Shown here piece after piece: positions 31,551 through 42,900 of a stretch of DNA of 64,000 nt (the stretch's first letter is position 1; each line of letters begins with the position of its first letter). The stretch spans positions 10,230,001 through 10,294,000 of the forward strand of contig NC_067205.1 of assembly GCF_026262505.1 (NCBI RefSeq), written 5' to 3'. Made by a program: the position numbers and the translations under genes. The DNA comes from Trichomonas vaginalis G3 (Eukaryota > Parabasalia > Trichomonadida > Trichomonadidae). The notes beneath the pieces are model-generated. The model ran no database searches. It was not told the DNA's origin and saw only the letters and a list, made by a program, of their open reading frames with translations.

Positions 31551-32605
31551 AAGGGTTTCGTTTTGCGAAAAAAACATACAATACGCAATTTCGCTAAAAA
31601 AACATTTAGCTAGCAATTTCGACCTTTGACTCCACTCAAGACGTCACTTTTTTAATTTTGCGGTATCATATTTTTGGAAAATCTTTATGAATATTATATA
31701 AAAAGTCTCTTTAATATCTATATTTCATATTTTTATCGATTTTTAAAGTTTTTGCGAAAAGTATTCAATTATTTTTGCTATTTGGTCGGGTAAATGTCAG
31801 ATTTGCGACATTTTCTGATATGATATTCAGATTCTACGTTGATAATAATGCTTATAGAACCCTCTTGCTATTGTGTCAAAATTGCGAAACCGATAGCAAA
31901 AATATCTCGCAATATCAAAATTGAGATATTGAGTGAATTATGCATTATAGAGATTAAAAATCTGATTTGTGAAAACATCTCATCAGTTTCTAGCTAATTC
32001 AAAAATCTTTACTATCTTATTCGATTAAAATGAAAAGGGAATAGTTTCATTATGCTTTAAATGACAGCCTTATAATATAATCATAGTTTTCGCTCAATAT
32101 GCAGCATTTTTTTTCGAAATCTATGGTCAATATCCTAAATACTGATTGCTTTGCATTCATATCTCTTACATTTTCTATACCCACATCACAATTCATTGCT
32201 ATTCCTATCTTTTTCATTTTTGTTTGTTTCTCATAATTTCTCAAAAAACATGATAACTTGATATTTGTAAATATCATACTTTATAACGTAAATAAGAACT
32301 TGACCTATTAAGAAAAGCAGTAATGAAAAGAAAATCTGAAATTCATAAAAATTACAAGTTTCTGATGACAATTAGCTTAATTAAACCAGGTACAAGATTA
32401 TATAATTGTATTTTCTATCCAATTATCCATATAATATCTTATCCAGAAAAAATAACTTGATCAATACCAAATGATTTTTTAACTAGTAAATAAAGTATTT
32501 TCTTTACACACACATTGTATATCATAGTGTTTTTTTTTTGGTTTCGCAAAACATCCAAAAACAAATATGCTATAAAAGTGACAATTTTAGCAAAACGAAA
32601 CCCTT
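31551..32605. mobile_element. MITE-like element with 16-bp terminal inverted repeats
   Basis: AAGGGTTTCGTTTTGC at 31551-31566 is matched exactly, inverted, by GCAAAACGAAACCCTT at 32590-32605. Both are flanked by ATTT, a possible 4-bp target duplication (weak in AT-rich DNA). Imperfect inner inverted copies (GTTTTGCGAAA-like) lie near both ends, and GCGA-bearing motifs recur inside. No coding gene is convincing. It lies upstream of the HECT gene. The family is unknown. Confidence 0.6.
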
Positions 32606-32883
32606 ATTTATGTGTATAAAAGAACAACGACTATTAAAAACCGAATAAGATTTAAATTACAACATAAGTATAAACTCAATATTTGAAATTCTTCAACCAG
32701 AATCATTATCCAATGTGTCATTTAATGAATATTGAACATATGACTTATCATATATCAGTTAGATGACACATTTCATATTTTAATGTGATCATAAGAATAA
32801 TATCAGAAGAAGATATGATTCATAGCTTATAGATGAGATCACTTGCTGTATAAAATAGGAAAATATGAAGGATAGAAAAGTTT

Positions 32884-33944
32884 TTATTTGAAGAAAAAAG
32901 AAAAGAAAGATTTAATGTTGAATAAACCAGAAAGAAAACTTCGATTGTATACTTCTGGTTTCGCTGTTTCAATGCCTAAAGCAAAACTCTCATTGCTTGA
33001 AAACAACAAAATAAAGCAAGGTAATGAACAAAGGAAAGAAATTTCTTTAACTGAAAATGAAATTTGATTTTTTGGAAGAAAATTTTTAGTTTTACATAGT
33101 TCTGTAGAAAGATGCTTTAGTTCATTGTTTATTTCTTTATCATAAGTACTTCTAATTACAACATTTCCTCTTATTGTTGTTCCTTGATTTCTAAGGTAAC
33201 AATTAATAACTTCTGTTGAACCTGAATCTTCTATATAAATGATGTAATTTGCTTTGTTGTCAATAATATTGCATTCTTCAATTGTTGCTTGGTTACAATA
33301 AGCATTATAGATGATATCACCTGTTGCTGCGTTTTTTATAACGTTACACCGGAATATTTTTAGAGTTGGAAATATATAATTCCTTATACAGTAATCATCT
33401 TTTGATGTATTATTTATTATTGAATTGAATGTAGAATTTGAGTCTGATTGTCCTTGAGTTATTGTGTATGCGCATTTTTCATTTGTTTTAAAGTATGAAA
33501 TATTTGTTTTTGCTATGGATTGTTTTCCGTACAATAAGTATATTGGGGATCTTCCAATTGGATTTTCAGTAGATCTCGAAAAAGTACTTTCAATAACGTA
33601 ATTTTTGTATGAACCAGCCGTAGATCGGCTCAAACAATACTGTCCAGAGTCTGGTGTAGAACAGTTGAATGAACAAATTCTGTGATGAACAACTTCTCCT
33701 TTTGTAGTGTAAACAGCACCACCATTGCCTGATGGAACTGATACACTAACAAATGTACTATCTTCAAATAGAAATTTAGACTCGCCTGTAAAATAAACTG
33801 CGCGATTTTTGAGATCTTCGAAGAAACAGTTATCAACGCAGTAGTTCTTATTATCATTGTAAGTGCCATTCTTTACGTGTTCACATTCCCCCCCAAAATA
33901 TGTCGCAAAATCTTGATGGGAGAATGGCGTAATGCCATTTTCAA
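32884..33944 (-). pseudogene. Beta-helix surface-type protein, 5' end missing
   Basis: One minus-strand frame is open from a TGA at 33946-33948 to 32884, about 350 codons, with no ATG near its upstream end. It reads through YFGGECEHVKNGTYNDNKNY, CFFEDLKNRAVYFTGESKF, GNGGAVYTTKGEVVHHRICS and IYNAYCNQATIEECNIIDN. The repeated Cys/Asn/Phe pattern resembles right-handed beta-helix surface proteins abundant in trichomonads. A hydrophobic patch (ISFLCSLPCFILLF) near the end may be a membrane anchor. Without a start codon or signal peptide it looks 5'-truncated. Confidence 0.5.
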
Positions 33945-34089
33945 TTCAATATATTGCCAAAATTTCGGTTCTTCTCAATTTCAAGTTTCATATTATTTTG
34001 AATTCTTTTTTAGGTCAATTACAAGAATTCTTTGAAAATTAACTAAGTAAATTATAATATGAGATATAAACTCTTTATTTTATATCAAA

Positions 34090-34260
34090 AAAAGACTGAT
34101 TTATCAGTTTTCTTCAACTAAATGAAGCAGATTTTCAAAATAAAACAAATTGGATGAAATTATTTTCTTAATAATTGTCTCTCGATCATTATCCTCTGCA
34201 ATAAATAGCAGTTTTATTCAATATTGATTCATTTCTGATGTTTTGATGATACTTTTACAA
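34090..34260 (-). pseudogene. Relic fragment of a VPS18 duplicate
   Basis: The segment resembles 37845-37980 inside the intact VPS18 gene: GATGAAATTAT, CTTAATAAT, ATCATTATCCTCTGCAATA and TTTCTGATG occur in the same order and strand with many substitutions. It lies about 3.5 kb downstream of VPS18, so a dispersed partial duplication has decayed here. Confidence 0.75.
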
Positions 34261-34564
34261 GCCATGAAATTTTCGGTAGCCAATTTCAGAGCTATAAATC
34301 AACCAATTTTGAATTTTAATTCCTGAATCAATTTTGGAATACTTGGAGCGTTTCCATTTGGAGACATAAACTCCAATGTTTTTCTGCTCATTCTCTTTGC
34401 ATCTTTGTAGGCCGTAAATATTTTTGGGCTATTGTTTACAATGAAGAACTTTACTATATTAGAGGGGAAAAAAAGTAAAAAACACAATCATGATCATGTA
34501 GATCTAAGAGGTAATAACTTCTTCTCTAAATAACAACTTAGTTTGCATTCTTTTATTTGGTTGA

Positions 34565-36799
34565 TCAGTTAATTCTACATTCGCCATTTTCACGCATAGC
34601 ATCAGACAAATCAGTATCTTCGTATATAATGATGTAATCATCAGCAGTTTTTCCATTATTATCCATTATACTCTCATCCGCATTGCGTGATTTCAGCAAT
34701 TCTATAAGTTGATAATTTTTATACATAGAAGCAATATGCAATGGCGTTTGTCCTTTATTATTCCTCGCATTTATATCTGCAAAATTACAAATAAGAAAAT
34801 CTGTTGTTTTCTCATGCAACTTTTTAACACTACAATGAAGTGGAGTATTCCCATCGTTATCTTTTGCATTAATGTCAGCACCTAGTGAAATAAGAGTCCT
34901 TATTATTTCGTGATATTTTCCTTCGGCAGCATAATGGAAAAGTGTTTTCCCTTTCAAATCTTTTTGATTAACATAAGCACCTTTAGATATATAGTATTTC
35001 AAAAAATTAATTTTGTAGTTGAAGTCAGCATATAATATAGGTGTCTGTCCTTTTTCATTCACAGAATTTATATTTGCTCCATTTTCAATTAGAAATTTTG
35101 CAACCATTTCATTTCCTACTGCCAGATGAAGAGGAGTGTTTCCTTCCTTGTCATGTACATCAATATCTGCACCATGAAAAATAAGTGTTCTTATATTTTC
35201 TATAGAACCGTTTTCTGCTGCAATATGGAGCGGAGTTTTATCATCTGAATTTCTTATATTAACATTATTATGAAGACCAATAACAAATTCTAACGTTCCA
35301 AAAATATTATTTGTTGCTGCACAATGAATTAAATATTCCCTTTCATTGATAATACATCCATGAGAAAGAAGAAGTTCAATAATCTCTCTTCCACCGTGGG
35401 TTGCTGCTATTTGAAGAGATGTTTGTCCATCATTATTAATATCATTTGGATTTGCTCTATTCTGTAGAAGTATTTTTGTGATTTCCAAATTATTATTTTT
35501 TATTGCTAAAAGTAATGGAGTGAATCCATTAACATCTTTTGCATTAACATCAGAACCTTTTTCAATTAGAAATTTAAGTGTTTCAATAGATTTTTGCATT
35601 GCAGCAAAATGAAGTGGAGTTCTTTTATTTTTATCCTGAGCATTTACATTTGCTCCTTTTGAAATTAAATATTTTATAATTTCAGTACACCCATTTTCAG
35701 CTGCATAATGTAAGGGAGTGCATTCTTCTTTGTCTCTTGTATTAACATTTGCACCTTCCGCAATAAGAATATTTGCAAGTTCAGTCCAATTATTAATTAT
35801 AGCATAATGAAGAATACTTCGATTTTGTTTGTATTTTGAATCAATACTCCCTCCATTAGAAATGAAATATTCAACTAAAGATGGTATTCCAAATAATGGA
35901 GTTATGCTTGTGCATTCTCTGATTTTATTCAAATTTACTTTTTCAATGGAATTGTTTTGATCAAAATAAATTAAAAATACTTGAAGGTTTTTGTATTTTA
36001 AACACATATCAATATCAATATCGAGTTCTTCTTCTGTCACTAAATAAGAAACAAAATCAATGTTATGAGAAATAATGGCATATTTCATGCATGGTTCTAA
36101 ATCAACATCACTTCTCTTATCCATTTCTTTCAAGCATATGTTTAGAATATCAGGATTTCCACTCAAAAAAGCAAAATTTATGCAATTTTGTGTTACTTTG
36201 AACTTGGATTTTGATAAAAAAAGTTTGAAACAATTAACAGCACCCTGAAAACAACAAATTTCAGGTATCGAATATTCGTCACGTTCAGGATAATAAATGC
36301 TTTTTAAATACTTAAAATCCTGTCGGTTTTCCGTTAATTGAATTAACTTTTCTACACTATCTTCCATAATTGCGTAGTCAGTAGAATTTTCTGGGAAAAT
36401 ATCTACTGAGAATTTTTTATTTTCCATTTTATGAAATTCATTAAGCATTTGTGTATCCCAAATAAAGTTATATTCTTTATACAAAAGGAAAGCAAACTTC
36501 ATATCAATATCAAAATCATGATTAATGCCATATTCGTTGTAAATCTTTTTGAATATTTCCCAATATGCTCTTAAATAACCTATCCTATAAATGCATACTA
36601 TTTGAATTTGATCGTAAATATCTTCTGGTGAAAATAATTTGTTTTCAAGTAAATTATTTTTAATCTTTTCATAAATCTGATTAATTTTTTCTTCTGTATT
36701 TGATTTAATACTGTAAAGAGAATTAAATGTATCTATATAATCATTGCACATATGTAGAAGTACATCATAATGTCTTGTTAAACTTTGGGATTCGCTCAT
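34565..36799 (-). CDS. Ankyrin-repeat protein with trichomonad N-terminal domain
   Basis: The 744-residue frame is intact from the ATG at 36799. Residues 1-310 form a helical DUF3447-type N-terminal domain. From about residue 330 there are roughly twelve ankyrin repeats (TPLHYAAENGCTEIIKYLIS, GANVNAQDKNKRTPLHFAA and similar), which bind protein partners. No membrane segment or other domain is seen. A TCATAG initiator-like element lies about 12 bp before the start (AG CTTCATAG...AAATG), as expected for trichomonad promoters (TCA with A at +1). The partner is unknown; such genes form a very large family in trichomonads. Confidence 0.85.
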   Translation of the reverse strand: MSESQSLTRHYDVLLHMCNDYIDTFNSLYSIKSNTEEKINQIYEKIKNNLLENKLFSPEDIYDQIQIVCIYRIGYLRAYWEIFKKIYNEYGINHDFDIDMKFAFLLYKEYNFIWDTQMLNEFHKMENKKFSVDIFPENSTDYAIMEDSVEKLIQLTENRQDFKYLKSIYYPERDEYSIPEICCFQGAVNCFKLFLSKSKFKVTQNCINFAFLSGNPDILNICLKEMDKRSDVDLEPCMKYAIISHNIDFVSYLVTEEELDIDIDMCLKYKNLQVFLIYFDQNNSIEKVNLNKIRECTSITPLFGIPSLVEYFISNGGSIDSKYKQNRSILHYAIINNWTELANILIAEGANVNTRDKEECTPLHYAAENGCTEIIKYLISKGANVNAQDKNKRTPLHFAAMQKSIETLKFLIEKGSDVNAKDVNGFTPLLLAIKNNNLEITKILLQNRANPNDINNDGQTSLQIAATHGGREIIELLLSHGCIINEREYLIHCAATNNIFGTLEFVIGLHNNVNIRNSDDKTPLHIAAENGSIENIRTLIFHGADIDVHDKEGNTPLHLAVGNEMVAKFLIENGANINSVNEKGQTPILYADFNYKINFLKYYISKGAYVNQKDLKGKTLFHYAAEGKYHEIIRTLISLGADINAKDNDGNTPLHCSVKKLHEKTTDFLICNFADINARNNKGQTPLHIASMYKNYQLIELLKSRNADESIMDNNGKTADDYIIIYEDTDLSDAMRENGECRIN

Positions 36800-36956
36800 T
36801 TAATTCTATGAAGCACAAATCCGACCAAACTGTTTATATCGTCAAAAATATGACTTTTACCAGAAAATACAAGATATTGACAAGGTTAGGTACTTGATTA
36901 AGATTCCTTTTGGATTTTTAGAATTATACTATTTCTAGATTTTCTTCACATGGACT

Positions 36957-37247
36957 TTAATCAAAGAACCTCAAATGATTCTTAAATGATTCTGTTCTTT
37001 GATCCGATGCATCAATACTTCCATAATATGAATAATCATCAGTTCTACATTGATATATAAATATATGCCCAAAACTGTATCTTTCAAATAGAGTTCCCAT
37101 TTTATTCTGTCGATTAATTTTGAAAGATGAATCGAAAATATCAAGTCTAAGATTAAAAACAATTCCAGTATAATCTTCTTGATCTTGAGAATGAAAAGCG
37201 TTTTGAAGTATGTCCAGCAGATATTTCCAATGATTTAGTGTCATCAA
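36957..37247 (-). CDS. Short hypothetical protein, possibly a fragment
   Basis: The 96-residue frame starts MMTLNHWKYLLDILQNAFHS and ends NHLRFFD. The composition is protein-like, with FERYSFGHIFIYQCRTDDYS in the second half, but I recognise no family. It sits between an ankyrin gene and VPS18, both on the same strand, and could be a relic of a longer gene. Confidence 0.3.
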   Translation of the reverse strand: MMTLNHWKYLLDILQNAFHSQDQEDYTGIVFNLRLDIFDSSFKINRQNKMGTLFERYSFGHIFIYQCRTDDYSYYGSIDASDQRTESFKNHLRFFD

Positions 37248-37516
37248 TGAGTATTAAACAAAAGAAAGAAACTTGAAATCAAATTCTTCACAAAATTTGG
37301 GAGACAGACACTTGTAGAATATGATTTCAAGTTGATATTGATGGTTTTCCTACATATTGTTACAATAATTTTACATTCAATATGTACATTAAGAAATTTG
37401 GATAAATACCTTTAATAAAATTATGAAATAATATGGTAAACATGCTTAATATTATAAGAAAATAAATCAAATATCATTATTTAATATAAACAAACAAAAT
37501 ATTTGTGAAATTTTTA

Positions 37517-39805
37517 TTAATATATTGATGAAAATTGGTCAATAAGAGAAGAGAATCCACATAATGGACAAGACTCAAAAATGTCATCATCTGGGATTCC
37601 TTCTCTTTGACAAAGATTTTTGAGACAATCTTCGTGGAAAGAGTGGCCACAAGGGAACCTGATGAATTCTGTAGTGATCAACTTAGATGAACAAACATCG
37701 CAGCAGTCACTAAGCTTCAGAACGAAGTCTTGCATTTGAGGAGGTTTGAATTTTCTCTGGAAAAGACATTCTCCCTCTGTAAACTGCAATTTCTGGGCAG
37801 ATTCCTTTATTTTATCCCTATAAAGACCGATTTGTTCGTTGTCATCAACAAATTGAAGGAGTTCTTCAAATTCAAACAAATCTGATGAAATTATCTTCTT
37901 AATAATAGTCTTTCTATCATTATCCTCTGCAATAGATAACAGTTTCATCCAGCATTGCTTCTTTTCTGATGCTTTTACGATATTTAAAATGGAAAACGCC
38001 AAAGAAATGCCTCCTTTGTATGCTACGGCTATAGATCTTATTGGCATGCCCATTTTAACCAATGCCTTGGCCGCTGGTTCGAAAAGCTTGAAGTAAATAC
38101 AAAATGATGACAAAATTTCAAGACTACAAGTTCTTGACTGGATTATATTGTTGAGACTGACAATATCTTTGTTCAAACAATGAGAAAGTACTAACAATAT
38201 CTCTTGAATGCGAGATTTCGGAAATCCAATAACTTTATTTGAAATTTGAGGAAGGTTTGATAGCAATAACATGATTTCCGCTGGATCAATGATATTGTTA
38301 TTACTTATATAGCTCATTGCAATTTGAGATCCAGGAATTCTCAATAATGCGTTGACAACAAGGGCCAAATCCTTAACTTTAGGAAGGTATTCAAGAAGAG
38401 TGGAATAGTTCTGGTGGAATAAGTGATAATCAATGATTTCTTGGTCATCATTGAAAATTTCTGACAAAAACAACGGAGCTTGTTCCCAATCGAGTTGTAA
38501 TAGCTTCTCTCCTATGTTCTGCTTGTTAAAGATGTCTGGATAGCGCTGAACAAACAATTTAAAATCATTTGACATTTTTGGAAGAACTGAGAGATATAAA
38601 TTAAGAATCATCCACGCAGTAGCATATTTTAGCTTATTCTTGGTTGAATCAAGCGTTTCTAGCCTTCCTTGGAGGAATAATATTTTTTGTTCAGAAGATT
38701 TAAGAATATTGAAGCCATCAATGATGGAAAGGTCTAAATGTGGTAAAAACTCAGTGATTTTCTTCGGAACTAATGAATCAAATGCTGGCAAAATGATAGA
38801 TGAATCTAATTTTACCAACATATTGGCGTAATCGTAATCTTTTTGGTCTACAGCTGTTCTAAATAAGAACTTCATGAAGTTCTTCTTAGTAAATTTGATA
38901 ATATCGCCTGAAGTTGTAAAAATATATTCATTTTCGTCTAGATATATGAATTGGACTTCTGGAAGTGGTACTGTAAGACGTGCTTTACCATCGTGAACTA
39001 CAGGAATACCTGTGCCATCAGCAAATAGTATTCCAAAAGGTGATTGAGCGAATGTAACTTTTGTTGTTGAATTAAACTCGTAAAGGTCTTGTCTAAAATT
39101 CGCTTTATTACCAGAATCAAAGGCATCGAGGATTAAAGCACCTAAATCAATGATAATTCCGATTTTATTTACAATATATTGTGGCAAAATTCTTTTTGGC
39201 TGTAAAGGATTGGGTGGACCGGCAAATATTATATGAGAAGATGCTCCTGCAGCAAAAATTAACTCGATTCTATCTCTTCCTGAGTAAGTAATAATTTTAT
39301 CATCGGTATAAATAAAGAAATAAGTGATTTCATTAATAACCATTGATACAATTTCTAATATTGGCGTTCCGTTGGGCGATCTGTAAAGAAAGTTTGCGTT
39401 TTTGTTTGTTCCTGGTTGAATTTGGATAATTTGTCCATTTTCATCACCAATTAGGAAGTTTGGAGTAGATTTTTCTTGATCATTCCAACAACCAGTAAGT
39501 GGGATGACATTTGGAGGTATAAATAATGGTTGGAAAACTTCACCTGTTGTTGTGAAATATAATGGCTTCTTTCTAGGTAATATTATTATACATTTTTCAC
39601 CTTTTCTATCTACAATCATTTTAGTTCCAGGAACGTATTTTTGCTGTAATGAATATTTCTTTGAATCTTTTAAATTATTTCGTTTAAATATATTCATTTC
39701 GTTATTCGAACGAAGGATCCATATGTTTTTCGGTCTAACTGCTAATGCAACGATCTCCGAAGTGAAATCCAACTGAAGGATCTCACAAAAATTATTGAAA
39801 CTCAT
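37517..39805 (-). CDS. VPS18: VPS18-like HOPS/CORVET subunit
   Basis: The 762-residue protein has an N-terminal beta-propeller-like half, a helical solenoid, and a C-terminal RING-type zinc domain: CDVCSSKL, then FPCGHSFHEDCLKNLCQ, then ESCPLCG (residues about 705-752). This layout and the FPCGHSFH signature fit Vps18/Pep3, a core subunit of the class C tethering complexes HOPS and CORVET that drive fusion of endosomes and lysosomes; it acts on the cytosolic side of those membranes. It is shorter than animal VPS18 (about 970 residues) but complete in layout. It is divergent from the BEACH-like gene with 141 bp between starts. A relic fragment lies at 34090-34260. Confidence 0.85.
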   Translation of the reverse strand: MSFNNFCEILQLDFTSEIVALAVRPKNIWILRSNNEMNIFKRNNLKDSKKYSLQQKYVPGTKMIVDRKGEKCIIILPRKKPLYFTTTGEVFQPLFIPPNVIPLTGCWNDQEKSTPNFLIGDENGQIIQIQPGTNKNANFLYRSPNGTPILEIVSMVINEITYFFIYTDDKIITYSGRDRIELIFAAGASSHIIFAGPPNPLQPKRILPQYIVNKIGIIIDLGALILDAFDSGNKANFRQDLYEFNSTTKVTFAQSPFGILFADGTGIPVVHDGKARLTVPLPEVQFIYLDENEYIFTTSGDIIKFTKKNFMKFLFRTAVDQKDYDYANMLVKLDSSIILPAFDSLVPKKITEFLPHLDLSIIDGFNILKSSEQKILFLQGRLETLDSTKNKLKYATAWMILNLYLSVLPKMSNDFKLFVQRYPDIFNKQNIGEKLLQLDWEQAPLFLSEIFNDDQEIIDYHLFHQNYSTLLEYLPKVKDLALVVNALLRIPGSQIAMSYISNNNIIDPAEIMLLLSNLPQISNKVIGFPKSRIQEILLVLSHCLNKDIVSLNNIIQSRTCSLEILSSFCIYFKLFEPAAKALVKMGMPIRSIAVAYKGGISLAFSILNIVKASEKKQCWMKLLSIAEDNDRKTIIKKIISSDLFEFEELLQFVDDNEQIGLYRDKIKESAQKLQFTEGECLFQRKFKPPQMQDFVLKLSDCCDVCSSKLITTEFIRFPCGHSFHEDCLKNLCQREGIPDDDIFESCPLCGFSSLIDQFSSIY

Positions 39806-39946
39806 ATTTGCATTGGCACTTTTTATTTACATTTTCTCAATTTTCATATCATTTTTTATTATTAAATATTTAATAAGTATATTTTACTTTTTAATGAAAT
39901 TTTTTAATTTAAAAATAGTCCATTCAATTTAAATTTGTTGGAAAAA

Positions 39947-42900
39947 ATGAAAGGGGAAAAATTTTTTTTCAAAAAAAATTCCAAACTAGAAATGGATAAA
40001 TGCCTTGAATGCTGGAAGTCACTATTCATTAAACAGTTGTCCCTGCCTGATTCCACCAATGATATTCTACCAGCGGTCGTCAAAAAAGAATCCTTAAAAG
40101 ATTTGAAAGATGATGACTTGAATGGATACATATCCAAGTTTAATCTTGAAATTAAGCTTGAAGAAACTTCAATTAACTTCTTAAATGACAATTGGAAAGC
40201 AAATAAACACATAAGAGCATGTTTCAGAGTAATTAGCGCAAAATTATATCAAATGTATCTCAGCTTTTCACCAAATCCAGATCCTAATGCACAAACAGTT
40301 ACTGAATCTGTAAATTTCATTCAATTTTTATATGAAAACGAAAAACTGAATCAAGGTGATAAAAACATGCTTTGCAAGCTTATCAGGCCAGTACTAAACT
40401 GTGTAGTCACTCAAATGAACAGTTTTGATCAAGAAACTCCCCAAAATCCTCAAATTTTATTTTCCGACGTTATACGAGCTCTCGACAAAGCCTTAGAGTT
40501 TACTGCAGATGAAGAAACAAAAATCTGCTTCAAAACTGATTTAATCAATTTACAATTTTTCGTATATAAATTACACGAAAAAAATCCGAAAGAATACTAC
40601 AGTGTTCTTAAATGTTTCCTTACGGAGATATTTACGAACTTTGATCAACTTTCAGAGTCAAATTTAAAATTAATATTAGAAACGATACATTTTGTACCAG
40701 AAGACAAAGAATTCTTGTATGATTCTATCTACACATTGTTTGAAATCATCAAAAAGACGAAATTAAACAGAATTGATGATTTTTGGAAAATAATTAAATT
40801 TATTGTTGAAAATTACACGAAGAAACTTGATATTCCTGATGATATATACCTAGAACAACAAGATATAAATGATTATCTTCCAGGAATCGAACCAAAACTC
40901 GCAATGTCCGAAGAAAACCAAAAAATTGAAATTTTTGATTTGAAAAAATCCGAAATTTTCACTCCAATGTGTAAAAACCACAAAGAAATAGATTATTTAT
41001 TAGATATAATAACAGATATCATTATGTTGAATGCCGATTCTAACATTTCTTATGTTTTTGACGTTTATTTGAAAGAAACAGAAAATTTTTCAATTTATTC
41101 ATTTTATTTGTCAGAAATTTTATTGTTTTGTATTCAAAAAATTGTTCCAACAAAAGAAATGCTGGAAAAGTATTTAGAAACGAAATTTTTCTCCGACAAT
41201 TTCTCAAGGATTATATATGATGACACGAACAACGAATTCTTTAACTATGTTTTAGGATTAAGAAATGAATATTTTAAATATTTTGGAGAAAAAATGAACA
41301 CAAAAGAAGTTTCAGGTTTTGTCACAGAATTTTCAAGCAAAAGTATCTTTAACTATTTCCAGGTTGTTCCTTTAGTTGTTTATTCTATAAATAACATATC
41401 AAAAAACACTGCTCCATACATGAATTATTTGGACATGACTTCTGATTATTTTTCAAAAACAAGATTAATTAAATTTTCAGAAAAAGATGTCAAATGGATT
41501 AATAATTTGTATATATATTTGATATCATTCATTAAATACATGATTGATATCTATCCTGATTGTTTGTTTGGAAAATCTTTGGATTCTGTAATTGATTTGT
41601 TATTTGAATCAAATACTCAAGAAATAGCTATAAATATAATTAATACATGTGTTAAATCAATGTATTGCAATAAATTGATACAGATAATCAACCAAATTCG
41701 TGAAGGAAACTTAAATTTAATTAAAATTTTAATAATTTTGTTAGAAAAAGTTGAGTTCAACGACCAAATATTAATGAATCTTCAAAATCTATTAAAGGAA
41801 ATTGCAGAAACAATTAATACTTATCCAGAACAAGATTTGATTACTTCCGTTTTAGAATTTGTAGCAAGAAATTGTAGAAACTCTGAATTTATTCCTAAAT
41901 TCATAAATTCTATTGATGATTCCATCAAAAAGATTCAAATTGATGACAAAATAATTGAATATTTAGAGATAATTTGTTTCGGACAAAAGATTGTTTCATC
42001 GTCCCAGAATCCTGTTATTTTGTCTAATCCAAGTATTTTGCCAAATATTATCAATATTTTGTATGATTCAGAAAAATTGTCAGAAATTTTCGGTTTTCTT
42101 TTGTTTTGTTGTCAAAAATCATACAGAAATACACTGAAAATTTGTTTGTGCGAAAACGAGAAATACGGTAAAATAGAATCCCAATTGTTAAATATAATAA
42201 ATCAGGAAGCAAATACGAAAGAAGCGAAAGAAAGACAGCATAATGCTGAAACATTTTTAAGAGGTTTATTGTATAACAATGTATCAACGGAAACATTTTT
42301 AGGATTAATGAAAGCAATGAGAGATTCTAAGGATAATGAAATAAGACATAGAATTATTGGCTTATTAATGAATGCAGCAGATTATCAAGCATTGGAAGTA
42401 ATGGGTTGGATGCCTGGTTTCTTCTCTTTGTATGGTGAAAATGTAATAACTGTTAATTTGGATTTGAATTTGGAAAAATCTTTGTTTTCTTTCGTTATCA
42501 AATTCATTTTCGATGATGTTTACAGAGATCAAAAACCAACAAAAACATTATTTGTTGATGCAAACAAAACATTGAGTGTTTTTGTTGAAGATGGAAATTT
42601 GAAATGTCAAATTAATAATGGAGAAAAAACAAAAGTTTGTAGATTTGAAATAAGAAGTGCTGTATTCTGCAGTGTTGCATTTTCTGTTAGCAAAATACAA
42701 ATAGTATTTACTGTATGCCAAAGTGAAAATGAATCTACTTTTGTTTTAGATCTTCGAAGAATGAAATTTAAAACAAACAAAATTTTCATTGGAAAATTTG
42801 AAAACCAAGAAAATCTTGACCAGTTTCCAATAAATATCTCCAGTATAAATATATTACAAGGTGCAAGAACAGAAGAACAATTATTAGATATCTGCAGACA

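Noticed and set aside
32050-32277. Minus-strand frame of 75 codons within the MITE-like element
   Set aside because: Composition is not protein-like enough and no transposase motif is present.
34299-34487. Minus-strand frame of 62 codons near the VPS18 relic
   Set aside because: No recognisable family and no clear start signal; may be a gene relic but cannot be supported.
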